Notes: generated from the sequence alone by a model not told the origin. A stretch of 64,000 nt of DNA from Tritrichomonas musculus (GCA_039105265.1 JAPFFF010000003.1:8246001-8310000); one strand, 5' to 3'. Counted from the first letter of the stretch, positions 29,315 through 39,447 are shown. Made by a program: numbers and translations.

Positions 29315-32300
29315 TTATTGGCTGAAATAATTCATTATTTGTTTTCTATGCGATGCCAAAAACCAAATGGATTCGAGATATTCATCGTTAATGTTTCTGG
29401 TATTTTTTGAGATGCTCAATTTTTGGCTTGAAATGAACCTCTCACATTGAGCCTCAGAAGCTGAGCATGAGATTAATGTTAATGCCAAATCAGATAAAAT
29501 AAGATATCCATGACTTAAAGTGTTATTACCTCTCTTATTATTGTAAAAATTGCTTCTTATTTTTAACCACATTTCTCTCACTGAAGAACAATTATATAAC
29601 CCTTTGATATTTAAACCATTATCTCCTATAAAACTAGAAATATAATGTTCAAATGCAGATTTGGCACAGTCTATATCATACTCGTCATATTGCAACCTTT
29701 TAAGCATTTCATAAAGAGTTGCATTAATTAGATTAGGATGAAATGGTTGGTATTGGAATTCCAGATCTGCCATTGGTCTATGATTGTATGCCAATTTCTT
29801 CCCATTAATAGAATGGTTTCCATTTGGTTCTCTCCAAGGGTCGTCAAGAAACAATATTGATGAAGGCTGACTCATCATATTAGCTGGAAATATCCAAACA
29901 TCTGAGCCTTCAAGACTCATTCTTTTATTATTGCTAATCTCCGCATTGTTATCATTTGGTTGAAAATGTGATACAGTAAATTGATTGTTTATGATCTGAA
30001 TATTTTGACTTGAATTCAAATTATTGGTAGTTAATTGATCACTTTGATTTATTGAGTTTTCATCTATTGATTCAAGTTTTTCATTTCCAAAGTAATCTGT
30101 TGTAAATAATTTAAAATCTATTGATGAATTATCATTGTTTAAATCAAAATCATCAAATATTGTGAATCCTGCATCATGTATTTTAGTTCTATATATATTT
30201 CTTCCTGCTGGGGTAAAACAATAAGCAAGAACTAACATTGGCCAATCGAATGTGTGAAATTTTCTGAATTCTAATTGTTGCCGTAAATAATCGATGGTGG
30301 ATTTCCATCCTTCGTAATCTGATGGACTCATTTTCCCTTGATCAATATCAACTGGCTCTTCAGAAACTTTGGATTCAAAATATTGTAACAGATTATCCCA
30401 ATATTCTTGAATTTGCATCAAAATCGGATAAATGCTAACTAAAGATGATTGATCTTTTTCAAAATATAATATGGCCTGGTAAAGAGGCCATAATACTTTG
30501 GCAAGATACATATAATTTCTGAAATTATATGGTGAAAATAAATCAGTATCAATTGAATGATTATGTGCACATTTTATAAATTCTAAATGATATTTATAAA
30601 TATCTTGTTTATCAGAATAATTGATCCCAAGAACATCTATGTCACCATCATCTTCATCGAGTAAAAAACTTGTGGAATGATTCGTAGGAAATGAATCATT
30701 GGAGTATCCTGTGAAATATATATCATATTTTCTTAAATAAATGAATTGATACATCACAGTAAGCCATCTAGTTTGGACGTTTTTAGGAGGAATAGGTAAA
30801 CCAATTTCAGAACAAATATCTAAAGCTGTCACAACCTTCTCAAAATTTTGATAAATTTTTTTAATGAATTCTGGTACATTTCTCTCTTTTATGGACTTGG
30901 CCACCAAATTTATCGTATGCGCAGCGCATGCAGAATGAATGATACGCTTCAAGTCTTTGTTTGTTATTGAATCTGATCTCATTATTGAATGTTTGGACCA
31001 TTGCGCGAGTGCAAGAACCTGAGTTGGTATATTATCTGCAGTTACTGATGTTATATTTAATCCTTTTGTTCTCAAATCAATTATTGAATTAATTACTTCT
31101 CTTTGAATATTTTCGACACTTGCAGATTTTATAAAACATGTTTTATAATTAAAAGGAATAACTAAAGGTTTACCATTAAATGAATCTTTAGCTGAAGGAA
31201 TGGTTAAACAAAAGTCAATAAAATGAAATGAATTTACAGTACCTGCATCTATTACCATTCCTATATGGGAAAAACTACGATATTGAGAATAAATTTCTTC
31301 CCTAAATCTGTTAGCTAATTCAATTATCTGAGACCTGATTGTCGCTGTTGAATAATGTGGTAATAATTGATTTGCCTGAACATTTGGATTTGTTTGGCCA
31401 AGTCTGATTGCAGACAATAATAAATTGTAAAAAATATCATCATTTACTTTATTTAATGGAACAGAATCACATGAAACAACAAATGATAGCAAATTTATTA
31501 TATTTTGATAAGGAGTTGCCTGAAAAGATGATGAGAAAGAAGGCCGAAAATTAATTGTGGTTTGCATTTGAAAGCAAACCTCAAATTTATGGTCAATATG
31601 TGTCAAAATAAAATCATCAATTTGATCATATCTAGCTTGTTCAGTGCATTGATAAAATACACCATTATGACAAAGAGCAACAGAGCATCTATATTTAGAG
31701 TGTTGGCCATTTGAAATCACTGTAAAAAATCCCATAGCGTTTTTTGCTGATAGAAGATTAAGTGTTTTTTTGTTTGGTTTTTTTGGATTGATTCTAGTTA
31801 AAAAAGTATTTTGGTTTATATATATTTTTGGTGGTTCATTTAATTCATTTTCAGAATAGAAGTGATCTATTCTCATCCGAATATTTTGCAAGTTAATAGG
31901 TTGCAAACAATTATTTCTTCCTTGTCCATGATTGCTTCCATTAATTGTTGCATCTTCATTAACTACATAATTTCTTTGCCTATTGTCATTTAATGATTCA
32001 TTCTGGTTCTGTTCCAAATTAATATCTGAATCATTTTGCAATATTTCGGTATCTGCTTCTCGAATGTTATTATTATTGTCTAAATCTTCTTCGATATCAT
32101 AATTTCTTTGCCTATTGTCATTTAATGATTCATTCTGGTTCTGTTCCAAATTAATATCTGAATCATTTTGCAATATTTCGGTATCTGTCTCTTGTATTGT
32201 GCTATTTATTATTAAAGCATCATTTTGAATACAATTATTTCCTGAATTGATGCTTGAATACATCTCTTGAAAGGAAATTTGAATTAATTTAACATATTGA

Positions 32301-32614
32301 TATTCTTCACTTTTTTCATGAAAATATTGAAAACAATTACAGAACAAGAGGTCAACATCAACAGCAAAGTCGCTCAAATTCGGATATTTATTTGAATTTA
32401 TATTGTTTTTTAAAATTTCTAAATCGATATAGTTTTTGATTACCAACTGATATGACATGCAACGCGTTTTAATATATTTACCTGAAAAAATCATCTTTGT
32501 TTCTTTTTGTTTAATCATCAAATATAATTTTTTGATTTTGTCCAAAATTCCTTGATTAATAGCTTTTGCTGGTTCAAAAAATGACATTATATTACCATCT
32601 TTTCGTTTTTTCAT
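29315..32614 (-). CDS. hAT transposase with bromodomain-like N-terminus (1099 aa)
   Basis: Domains in order: (1) bromodomain-like region, about 22-122, with helix Z, SYQLVIKNYIDLEILKNNIN (54-73), YPNLSDFAVDVDLLFCNCFQ (77-96) and a last helix. The acetyl-lysine Asn of the usual YN pair is replaced (Y97-F98). (2) A low-complexity linker with a duplicated 29-residue block (DTEILQNDSDINLEQNQNES, at 144 and 188). (3) A FLYWCH/BED-like zinc finger, C310-x4-C315 and H339-x2-H342. (4) The RNase H-like catalytic core with D456 (MVIDAGTV), D527 (VTADN) and C563-x2-H566 (CAAHTINLV). (5) The hAT C-terminal dimerisation region (SCSASEAQCERFISSQKLSI, about 1040). Cut-and-paste transposase; no internal stop. 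The start could instead be Met10. Confidence 0.88.
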   Translation of the reverse strand: MKKRKDGNIMSFFEPAKAINQGILDKIKKLYLMIKQKETKMIFSGKYIKTRCMSYQLVIKNYIDLEILKNNINSNKYPNLSDFAVDVDLLFCNCFQYFHEKSEEYQYVKLIQISFQEMYSSINSGNNCIQNDALIINSTIQETDTEILQNDSDINLEQNQNESLNDNRQRNYDIEEDLDNNNNIREADTEILQNDSDINLEQNQNESLNDNRQRNYVVNEDATINGSNHGQGRNNCLQPINLQNIRMRIDHFYSENELNEPPKIYINQNTFLTRINPKKPNKKTLNLLSAKNAMGFFTVISNGQHSKYRCSVALCHNGVFYQCTEQARYDQIDDFILTHIDHKFEVCFQMQTTINFRPSFSSSFQATPYQNIINLLSFVVSCDSVPLNKVNDDIFYNLLLSAIRLGQTNPNVQANQLLPHYSTATIRSQIIELANRFREEIYSQYRSFSHIGMVIDAGTVNSFHFIDFCLTIPSAKDSFNGKPLVIPFNYKTCFIKSASVENIQREVINSIIDLRTKGLNITSVTADNIPTQVLALAQWSKHSIMRSDSITNKDLKRIIHSACAAHTINLVAKSIKERNVPEFIKKIYQNFEKVVTALDICSEIGLPIPPKNVQTRWLTVMYQFIYLRKYDIYFTGYSNDSFPTNHSTSFLLDEDDGDIDVLGINYSDKQDIYKYHLEFIKCAHNHSIDTDLFSPYNFRNYMYLAKVLWPLYQAILYFEKDQSSLVSIYPILMQIQEYWDNLLQYFESKVSEEPVDIDQGKMSPSDYEGWKSTIDYLRQQLEFRKFHTFDWPMLVLAYCFTPAGRNIYRTKIHDAGFTIFDDFDLNNDNSSIDFKLFTTDYFGNEKLESIDENSINQSDQLTTNNLNSSQNIQIINNQFTVSHFQPNDNNAEISNNKRMSLEGSDVWIFPANMMSQPSSILFLDDPWREPNGNHSINGKKLAYNHRPMADLEFQYQPFHPNLINATLYEMLKRLQYDEYDIDCAKSAFEHYISSFIGDNGLNIKGLYNCSSVREMWLKIRSNFYNNKRGNNTLSHGYLILSDLALTLISCSASEAQCERFISSQKLSISKNTRNINDEYLESIWFLASHRKQIMNYFSQ

Positions 32615-33432
32615 TATAAAATTACGTGTTTTTTGAGATAATTTTGCGATTTAATCGACCAAAATTACGATTTTCTGTTATTTTTTCCTTTTGTTTAAAA
32701 TAGAAATATCTTAACAAAAATATTTATCTTTTAAAAAAATATATCGGTTAATTAATCTCAACATAATTTGCATATATTATACATATTAATATTATAATTT
32801 TTTTGATTTTAATAGTACCTCTAAAAATGGAGGAAATTGAATAGTGAGGAATGGAGGAAAAATTCAATATAATCCTTTCAAAAAGGAGAAACATAAAATT
32901 TTTGAGCATCTTTCTCTCTATTCAAATTTGCTCAATTTTTTGAGGAAATCCAAATTTAAAAATAATAATGAAATATAATTTAAAACATCATGCTCATATA
33001 ATTATTATATAATTATTATCTAACTATAATATGATATTTTATTTTGAATCATTTATAAATTTTTAATTTTAAAAGATAATTCTATTTAAAAACATTTTGT
33101 AATTGTATTTAAAAAGAGAGAAATTTATTTAAAAAATTAAAACTTTTTATTACAACATTAAGAAATATTTCAATAAATAATTTAAAAATAAAAAAAATAA
33201 AAAAATATTAGAAATCATAAATTATTTTTAGGATCAATGATATTATTTTATGTTTATAATATTAATAGGTCTTAAATACACAAAAATGACTTAAAAATAA
33301 TTTCCTCAATTCCTCAAAGCTTTTTTCGAGTTGAGTTGAGGAAGTTTGGAGCAACTCACGATGGAGGAATGCTTATTGAATTTAAAATCCAAATACTATT
33401 ATACATTTATGCTAATTATAAACTAGGTTTAA

Positions 33433-33470
33433 AAAATTACCCTTGAGCGAAATTATGAGGGAAAAGGGTA
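33433..33470. repeat. Right terminal inverted repeat of hAT element
   Basis: Reverse complement of the left repeat; ends GAGGGAAAAGGGTA at 33470. Confidence 0.8.
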
Positions 33471-33619
33471 TTCTTATATCAAAATAAGATTTTTTTTAAC
33501 TGTGGTGTTGAGTATTTTAAACTACAAATTATTAAACAACAAGTATAAATTGAGAAAATTTATGAAATCAAATGTTTATCACCACAATTTCTTAAAAATG
33601 TCTAAAACTTATTTAATCA

Positions 33620-34482
33620 AGTATCGTTGGCAATGTCACTTTTTATTGAATGTGAAATTGAAAAGCCACCTAAAAATATAAAAACTAGGTGGCTTCTAGT
33701 GATGAACCAGTTAATGTATTTGAGGAAGCCTGATATCTTTTTTGCTGGTTTTTCAAATCCTATTTATTCTGGAACAGTTAGTAACAGTTTTTTGTTAGAT
33801 ATCGATGAGAATCTTTTTGATCCTCTTGGTATTGATTTTCGAAGAAAAGCAAAATATGGTGAATACCGCAAGCAATTTTTACGAGTTGCAACACAGAAGA
33901 AGATTAATATAGATCTTTTTAATAATTGTAATTTTCGAAATTCTATGAATTTGGGCCGTGTTCTTTGGCCGCTTTAGCAATCGATTTTGTTTTTGGAGAA
34001 AGATAATACATCAAATGTAGTCGCAAGGTTCCTTTTGATACTAATTTGCAAAATTGTAAAATTAAATGATTTTGACTGTAACTTGTTTATTAAAGATAAG
34101 TTCATAAATGATCATTATGAATGCAATATCACTGATTTTGATAACAATGTGATTAAAGATAATCCAGAAAATCGTAATTATTTAATGGAATCTATATTTC
34201 TACATGCTCAAGAACTTTTAGATGATAATGAAATAGATAGTATAGATGCTTTTGAAATGAGAATCAATCTAATTTAGAAAATGACCAACCAAATAATCAA
34301 GAAGAAGAGGATAAAGAGAATGACCCAGAATACGAAGAAAATAATGATCAAGATAATCAAGCTAATGGTAATTTAAATAATAAGCACAAACACGCTAAAT
34401 CAAAGGTGTCGGTATTTCCAGAATACCTGAGGCCGAATGGCTCAATATTATATATGAATGATCCGTGGAAAAGTTCCTTATA
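33620..34482 (+). pseudogene. Decayed relative of the hAT transposase
   Basis: The translation aligns with the middle of the adjacent transposase: PPKNIKTRWLLVMNQLMYLR matches its PPKNVQTRWLTVMYQFIYLR, FRNSMNLGRVLWPL matches FRNYMYLAKVLWPL, and ILYMNDPWKS matches ILFLDDPWRE. The order of pieces is kept, but an in-frame stop follows VLWPL (33976), large internal parts are missing after about 34050, and the N- and C-terminal domains are absent. It is on the opposite strand to the intact copy and about 50-55% identical in the aligned parts, so it is a different, older lineage. Confidence 0.8.
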
Positions 34483-34490
34483 ACTCAGTG

Positions 34491-34657
34491 AATGTTCAAG
34501 ATTGACGAAATGTAGAATACAAGGTACATTAAGGATCAGTCGCAGACATAAAATTGATGAGTCATTTCATCTTGCTTATCAATCTTTTTCAACGCTTTAT
34601 AATCAGTTCTAAGCATTAATGTACCTTGAATTCTACATTTCGTCAATCATGAACATT
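34491..34657. repeat. Foldback element, 42-bp arms
   Basis: Left arm 34491-34532 (AATGTTCAAGATTGACGAAA...) and right arm 34616-34657 are reverse complements with about four mismatches, around an 83-bp loop. It lies exactly at the decayed end of the hAT relic. No target duplication identified. Confidence 0.65.
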
Positions 34658-35246
34658 TTATTTAACTTATGAGTCGTTAATTTATCAATTTCATTTTAAT
34701 TCTTTATGTAATGCATATTGAACCCTTCTGGTGTTCCAACACTTTAATATATGACATAAATATTTCATCATTTGTAAAAATATTTTTAAACAAATTAAGT
34801 GCTATTCATCAAAGTAATATTAACATGTATGACCGTTATTGAGTTCGCTAATTTTATCTGATCCATTTGAATGTTAAATTTAATGTTAGAATGGATAGAA
34901 TAATGTAAACTATAACAAAATAAGAGTAGTAAAGCTAGAAATTTTGAGAGGAATAAGCTAAAATGAAGAATTTTTTAAATGGGATTTGGGGAAAAAAAAG
35001 AAAAAAGAAAAGTAGAAAATGAATTAAATAATGTAAACTATAATCAAATAAGAGTAGTAAGGTTATTTGAAAATTGAGAATTGTGGGATAGTACAAAAGA
35101 TCAAAAAAACAATAAGAACGAGTGTTTGAGAAGTAAATTATTAATAAAATAAATTAAGAGTGTTGATTCGTGTAGTTTATATTGAATTTGAGTTGTGATA
35201 AGTATGCTATTGAGGTAATTTTTAAATAAGATTAAATTTTAAAAGT
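34658..35246. other. Repeat-containing spacer
   Basis: No gene. It contains two direct copies (about 34903-34937 and 35029-35063) of a 35-bp block starting AATAATGTAAACTATAA and ending AATAAGAGTAGTAA, 126 bp apart. This may be the eroded 3' end of the Tc1-type element to its right. Confidence 0.45.
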
Positions 35247-35920
35247 TTAGATGTTAAAAAGTAAAATATAATAAATTGAAGTAATGATTATATAATAAAT
35301 ATGCGAGATTTTTGATGTTTGATTGAGGTGATTATTGGATAGTTCCTTAATTTTGTTGTAATGCATCCGTAATGAAAGAGCTGCTTTGTCTTGAAAGTAT
35401 TTTGTTAGTTCTGACCATTTGTTTCCATAGTACATTACCAAAAAAAATAAGTTTCATGTCTTCTTGTGGAGTATATTTTCTTTTTGTCAAAAATTCAATA
35501 GGGGTACCATTTGTATTATGGTTATATGGTTCTATTAATTCATCAACGGATAAATTTGGAAAAATTTCGTCAATTGTGATTTCAACGTTTGGTTCAATGT
35601 GAATACTTTTTCTGAGAATGTTTGTTATTGATTTACCATCTTCTTGAATAACAAGTTTGAGCCTATTTTCAAAAGATAAAACAAGTCTTTCAATGCTTTC
35701 TTGAGGAAAATCATCCCAATTTTTTTTCTCTTTTTCAATTAACTCTTTTTTTGTGGTTATTATTTTACCCTTAAGTAACTTTTTAATAACACCCGATTAA
35801 TGCTCTGTAGGATTTAAATCTGGGCTATTTGCTGGCCATTATATTTTGTTACCATTCAAATTGTGAAACCAATCAATAATACAAAGATCAATGCATGCCA
35901 AGATATAGTGTCTTCTTGGG
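35247..35920 (-). pseudogene. Tc1/mariner transposase relic with Myb/SANT-like C-terminus
   Basis: On the minus strand the hallmark WPANSPDLNPTEH of the DDE/D Tc1-IS630 catalytic region is readable at about 35820-35857, preceded by DWFHNLNGNKI. It is followed by a stop in place of the usual LWG, then VIKKLLKGK and about 130 codons of helical sequence. That frame reaches KRKYTPQEDMKLIFF, where a run of eight T (about 35438-35445) shifts the frame. The next frame reads MYYGNKWSELTKYFQDKAAL. Together these match a Myb/SANT repeat (TxxED...GNKW..I...). Everything upstream of about 35920 is too decayed to read. It is a plain DNA transposon remnant. Confidence 0.7.
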
Positions 35921-36512
35921 AGTAAGTTACTCCTTACCAAATTTGGGAAGTGCAGTTCATTCGTATCTTTGTCTGCATTCTCATCGTTTTGTGTATCTTG
36001 ATTTTTAACATTTATATGTATTCGTTTTCCAATTCTTTACCAAATGAGAAATATTTTGACATCTTATTTCATTTTGATCAATTTTATAAATATAAATGAA
36101 CTATTTGCTCATATTTATCTTCAATGATTTTATTCTCAAATAAAAAAAGTCCCCAAAACTGTAAGAATCCAATTTTTTCCCCATCACTTTCACCTCAAGC
36201 AATCATACTAGATATGCTCCCCTAATGTTTGTATTTCTTTATTAGTCAGATGAATGAAACTTCTGAATCTTTTAAAATATAAAATAAATGAATTCCAAAT
36301 AATATTTATAGCAATATGCTTATCTTAACTCTATAAATTTTGGCTTAGTTGTCATTTTAAACATTATAAAAACATCCTGTTTTTCTATAGGTAAACTTAT
36401 AGATTTTTGAGTCTATTATTTCTCCAAACAATTTTACCTTTTCATCAATTATACCATTTCAATTGTTAAAAGATGATGGTTACCATTGTACTGATTTTTA
36501 AATTTATTCACA
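35921..36512. other. Spacer, probably the rest of the eroded Tc1-type element
   Basis: No readable frame. Scattered short peptides are compatible with transposase but cannot be assigned. Confidence 0.35.
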
Positions 36513-36514
36513 TA

Positions 36515-36992
36515 TAGACTTGTTATTTTGATAATCGATATCAAAAACGTCACTTTTTTGCATCTGATACTCGATTATCAGTTTAAAAATCTGATATCGA
36601 GATTATCGATTATCAAGATATCAGACATGAAATGTGATATAAAAATAATTGTAAACTTGATATCAATTACCAAGATCTCGAGATCTCAAATATATTTATC
36701 ATCTTTTATAGTTGGTATTTGTGATTTTATAATATTTAAAAATATATAATATAATGTATTGATGTTTATTTTAAGATTAAAATCAAAAAATCATTCTTTT
36801 TTTATGAAATATTTGTGATAAAAATACGATCATATTTTTATCAAAAAGTTTAATTGAAAATTCAGATATCAAAAGCTGAGAAAAAAAATTCTCGATCTCT
36901 GAAATCGATCTCAAGAATCTGTGTATATTTATGTATCGATATCAAAAAGTCAATCAATTATCGATCTCGAGAATCGGAGAATAACAAGTCTA
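36515..36992. mobile_element. TA-flanked MITE, 0.48 kb
   Basis: Inverted ends TAGACTTGTTATT (36515-36527) and AATAACAAGTCTA (36980-36992), each flanked by TA (36513-36514, 36993-36994). The interior is rich in ATCGATATC-type words and can fold on itself. No coding capacity; the short frame at 36528-36749 is not a gene. Probably a Tc1/mariner-type MITE. Confidence 0.65.
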
Positions 36993-36994
36993 TA

Positions 36995-37545
36995 CACATA
37001 TAGCGAATATGGTTTATACTTGAAGAATTGTTTATTTGATAGCACTGAAAATAACATTGAATAAAGTCAATTTTTCCAGTGAAATGTGTATAAATTATTT
37101 TAAAATATGTCATTTTATTCCTAATAATATCAAATGTATTTTTATTTTCGACACCAAAATCACCAATGAGACTTATACATATATATAAATCGATTAGAAT
37201 CTGCTAATACATTGTGCTTTGATGAAGTACAAATAAATTATATTTAAAGTTTGTCAACAAAAAGATTTTTATTGACCTTATTTTTAATTCAATTGGTGAA
37301 ATATGATCGTTTACTTTCAAAATAAATTCAAAAAGTTAAAATCTTAAAAGTAAACCACCAAACCTATTCATATTGGCTACCTGATTTTAATTCTTCTCTG
37401 AAAAAAAGCTATTTTTTATACTCTTAACTTGCTGAATCTAATTTAAATCAAATCTGAAATAAAATGTCCAAATCATTTGAAATCTTGTATCAACTGACAA
37501 ACACAAAAGATGAAAAAATTAATAATAAGGTTACAAACAACTCTT
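36995..37545. other. 3' flank of the PARP gene
   Basis: AT-rich. The part 37281-37545 is duplicated at 16419-16678 in inverted orientation. It contains the uninterrupted TTAA site (about 37290-37293) that is filled by TTAA elements in the copy. No gene. Confidence 0.55.
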
Positions 37546-39447
37546 TTATTTATTATTTTTCATGCGATAATCAATGAATTTGCCAAATGTAGGAAGGTCA
37601 GTTGGAGGATTATTATTGACATTAAGATTACCTTTAAAATTAACAAAAAGGAATCTGACGATAAGTGCTTCTTCAATTGTCAATGTAAATATTCCATCAC
37701 CATGACTTTTCAGGAATCCAACCAGTGTCTTTCTCTCCATTTCCCCTGTATTTCTGTTTTTCACATCAACTTCGATTCTATGAGTAGCTCCGAAAGGAAG
37801 CTTGATGACTTCGCAGAGTGCAATAACGGATAAATTGTCTGTAAGAGATGATTTATTCCAAGGATTCGAGTTGGAACGCGAAAAATTTTTAGAAGTTGAT
37901 GAATCACTAGCCAAGTAGATTCCTTCTCCATAGGCAGCTGCATGCAAGACCATTCCTTTGATTCTTGATGTGTTAATCAGGCCATTCCGGATGATTGAGT
38001 GCCACTTGTCAAGAGCCGAGCCATGCCAAAAGAAGATTGATCCATATTTTTGTTTCATTTGCTGGAAAATCGATTCTTGCTCTGGCGAAGACATCAATGA
38101 CATAAATTGGATGCAATTTTTATCTGCACTTTTGATTACATCAAGTTCAAGAGGAGGTGGAAGCCAAAATAGTTGAGTTCTGTTAGAAAAAAGAACCCAA
38201 CTAAGAAGTTTAAATGCTTCATTGCCAATTGACTTGCGCAATTCTTCATCGTTGGCATATTTAGACATATCTTCAAATGATGGAATTCTCTTGACAACAC
38301 CCATGAGATAATCTGGATCATAAGTTAATTCTTCTTCCGTTTCTTGGCCAAACTCATCTCTTGCCATCGACTTCTTCTTCTTCTTCTTCGTGGTGTGTAC
38401 TTCGTCTTGCGCTGACATTTTTTCATTGAGAAGTTGAGTAGTCAGAGGTGGTGGTGCTGGTATCAAGAACTTGGAACCAATAGCTGAAACAAAAACGGTG
38501 AATAAAAAATCTGCAACTTTGATATCTCGTCTGATTTCTTGGATAACACTAGGACCAAGTCCTATACTTGCGAGTTGTGTATAACAAATAAGTTTTTCAC
38601 ACGAAGTTGGTTTGATACAACGAGGAATTGGATCACCACAGATTGAACAATGATCTTGTAAATCTAGTATGCTGTCAACAATTCCTAAGATTAAGTAAAT
38701 TAAAGGGTTATCTTCATACTTCACAACTTCTGAAACTTTTATATCTTCTTTTGGAAATTCGTATTCTCCAGTTCGTAATAGATGAATGCTTTTTTCTACA
38801 TCATTGTCGCAGTTCGAAAGAGCTTTCTCTGATTGTAATTCGCCGTACCCTCGTTCAATCATAGTTTGAATATTCGCTGAATTCGGTTGAACTTTCTTAT
38901 TGTAAAGAACAAATGGCGCCGATCTGTAATATTCTTTCACTTTATAGTTATCATTAGAAAAAGCGTTAATAACTTTTTCGACAAGATTTGAGCCTGCAAA
39001 ATTTTCTCCAAAAACTGGTTGTTCTGCTTTAATTTTATATTTCGCTTTTTCTCCTTCCGGTCCTTGATCAATCGTTATTTTAAGTGCATTCGAACTAACA
39101 TCAAAACCATATAAAATTTGAAGCGAAAGAGGTAAAACAGTCCGCGGAATAAACAGCGAAACTGGAAATTTGTTATCGTTTCTATTAACTTCAATCCCAT
39201 GCATGTATTGACCTAGCCAAGAAAACAGTGGCGAATCTCTTGGTATTTCATCTGGATTTTTTGTAATATGCTCTTCTTTTTTTGGACCACTGCTATATGA
39301 ATAACTACTTTTAGTTTCTGTGCCGGGTGTATGGAATGAAAATGTGCAATTATCAAATTGATCTTCTGGATTTTCAGTACCTTCATAATCATTTTCTATT
39401 CCTGCGCCTCCATCCTCTGGGCCGTTATAGTTATCATTATCACTCAT
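37546..39447 (-). CDS. PARP6/PARP8-type mono-ADP-ribosyltransferase (633 aa)
   Basis: N-terminal acidic/Ser-rich leader (1-60), an RWD/UBC-like region with FIPRTVLPLSLQILYGFDVS (about 105-125), and a UBA-like helix set (IQTMIERGYGELQSEKALSN, about 193-212). A Cys cluster (HCSICGDPIPRC..CEKLICYTQLASIGLG, about 267-305) is characteristic of the PARP6/8 group. The catalytic PARP domain lies at 470-620 with H475 (WHGSALDKWHSI), GAAYG-like AAAYGEGIYLAS and Y511. The third triad position lies in IVRFLF with no Glu, so mono- rather than poly-ADP-ribosylation is expected. NAD+-dependent modifier of proteins or nucleic acids. A partial, deleted copy lies at 16130-16678. Confidence 0.9.
   Translation of the reverse strand: MSDNDNYNGPEDGGAGIENDYEGTENPEDQFDNCTFSFHTPGTETKSSYSYSSGPKKEEHITKNPDEIPRDSPLFSWLGQYMHGIEVNRNDNKFPVSLFIPRTVLPLSLQILYGFDVSSNALKITIDQGPEGEKAKYKIKAEQPVFGENFAGSNLVEKVINAFSNDNYKVKEYYRSAPFVLYNKKVQPNSANIQTMIERGYGELQSEKALSNCDNDVEKSIHLLRTGEYEFPKEDIKVSEVVKYEDNPLIYLILGIVDSILDLQDHCSICGDPIPRCIKPTSCEKLICYTQLASIGLGPSVIQEIRRDIKVADFLFTVFVSAIGSKFLIPAPPPLTTQLLNEKMSAQDEVHTTKKKKKKSMARDEFGQETEEELTYDPDYLMGVVKRIPSFEDMSKYANDEELRKSIGNEAFKLLSWVLFSNRTQLFWLPPPLELDVIKSADKNCIQFMSLMSSPEQESIFQQMKQKYGSIFFWHGSALDKWHSIIRNGLINTSRIKGMVLHAAAYGEGIYLASDSSTSKNFSRSNSNPWNKSSLTDNLSVIALCEVIKLPFGATHRIEVDVKNRNTGEMERKTLVGFLKSHGDGIFTLTIEEALIVRFLFVNFKGNLNVNNNPPTDLPTFGKFIDYRMKNNK

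Larger units (their letters stand above)
28776..33470 (-). mobile_element. hAT-family DNA transposon, 4.7 kb, largely intact
   Basis: The ends carry 38-bp terminal inverted repeats with about four mismatches: 28776-28813 begins TACCCTTCTCCCACATAATT, and 33433-33470 is its reverse complement (TACCCTTTTCCCTCATAATT). Each repeat is itself palindromic at its edges (ACCCTT..AAGGGT). One long minus-strand transposase frame fills the middle. The non-coding flanks contain ten GAGGAA/TTCCTC words (two at the left, eight at the right). An 8-bp target-site duplication is not evident (TTAAATAT versus TTCTTATA), so the exact tips are uncertain or the insertion is old. A 21-bp poly-A run lies just outside the left end. 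Confidence 0.8.

Noticed and set aside
28768-33478. 8-bp target-site duplication of the hAT element
   Set aside because: The flanking octamers (TTAAATAT and TTCTTATA) do not match; not claimed.
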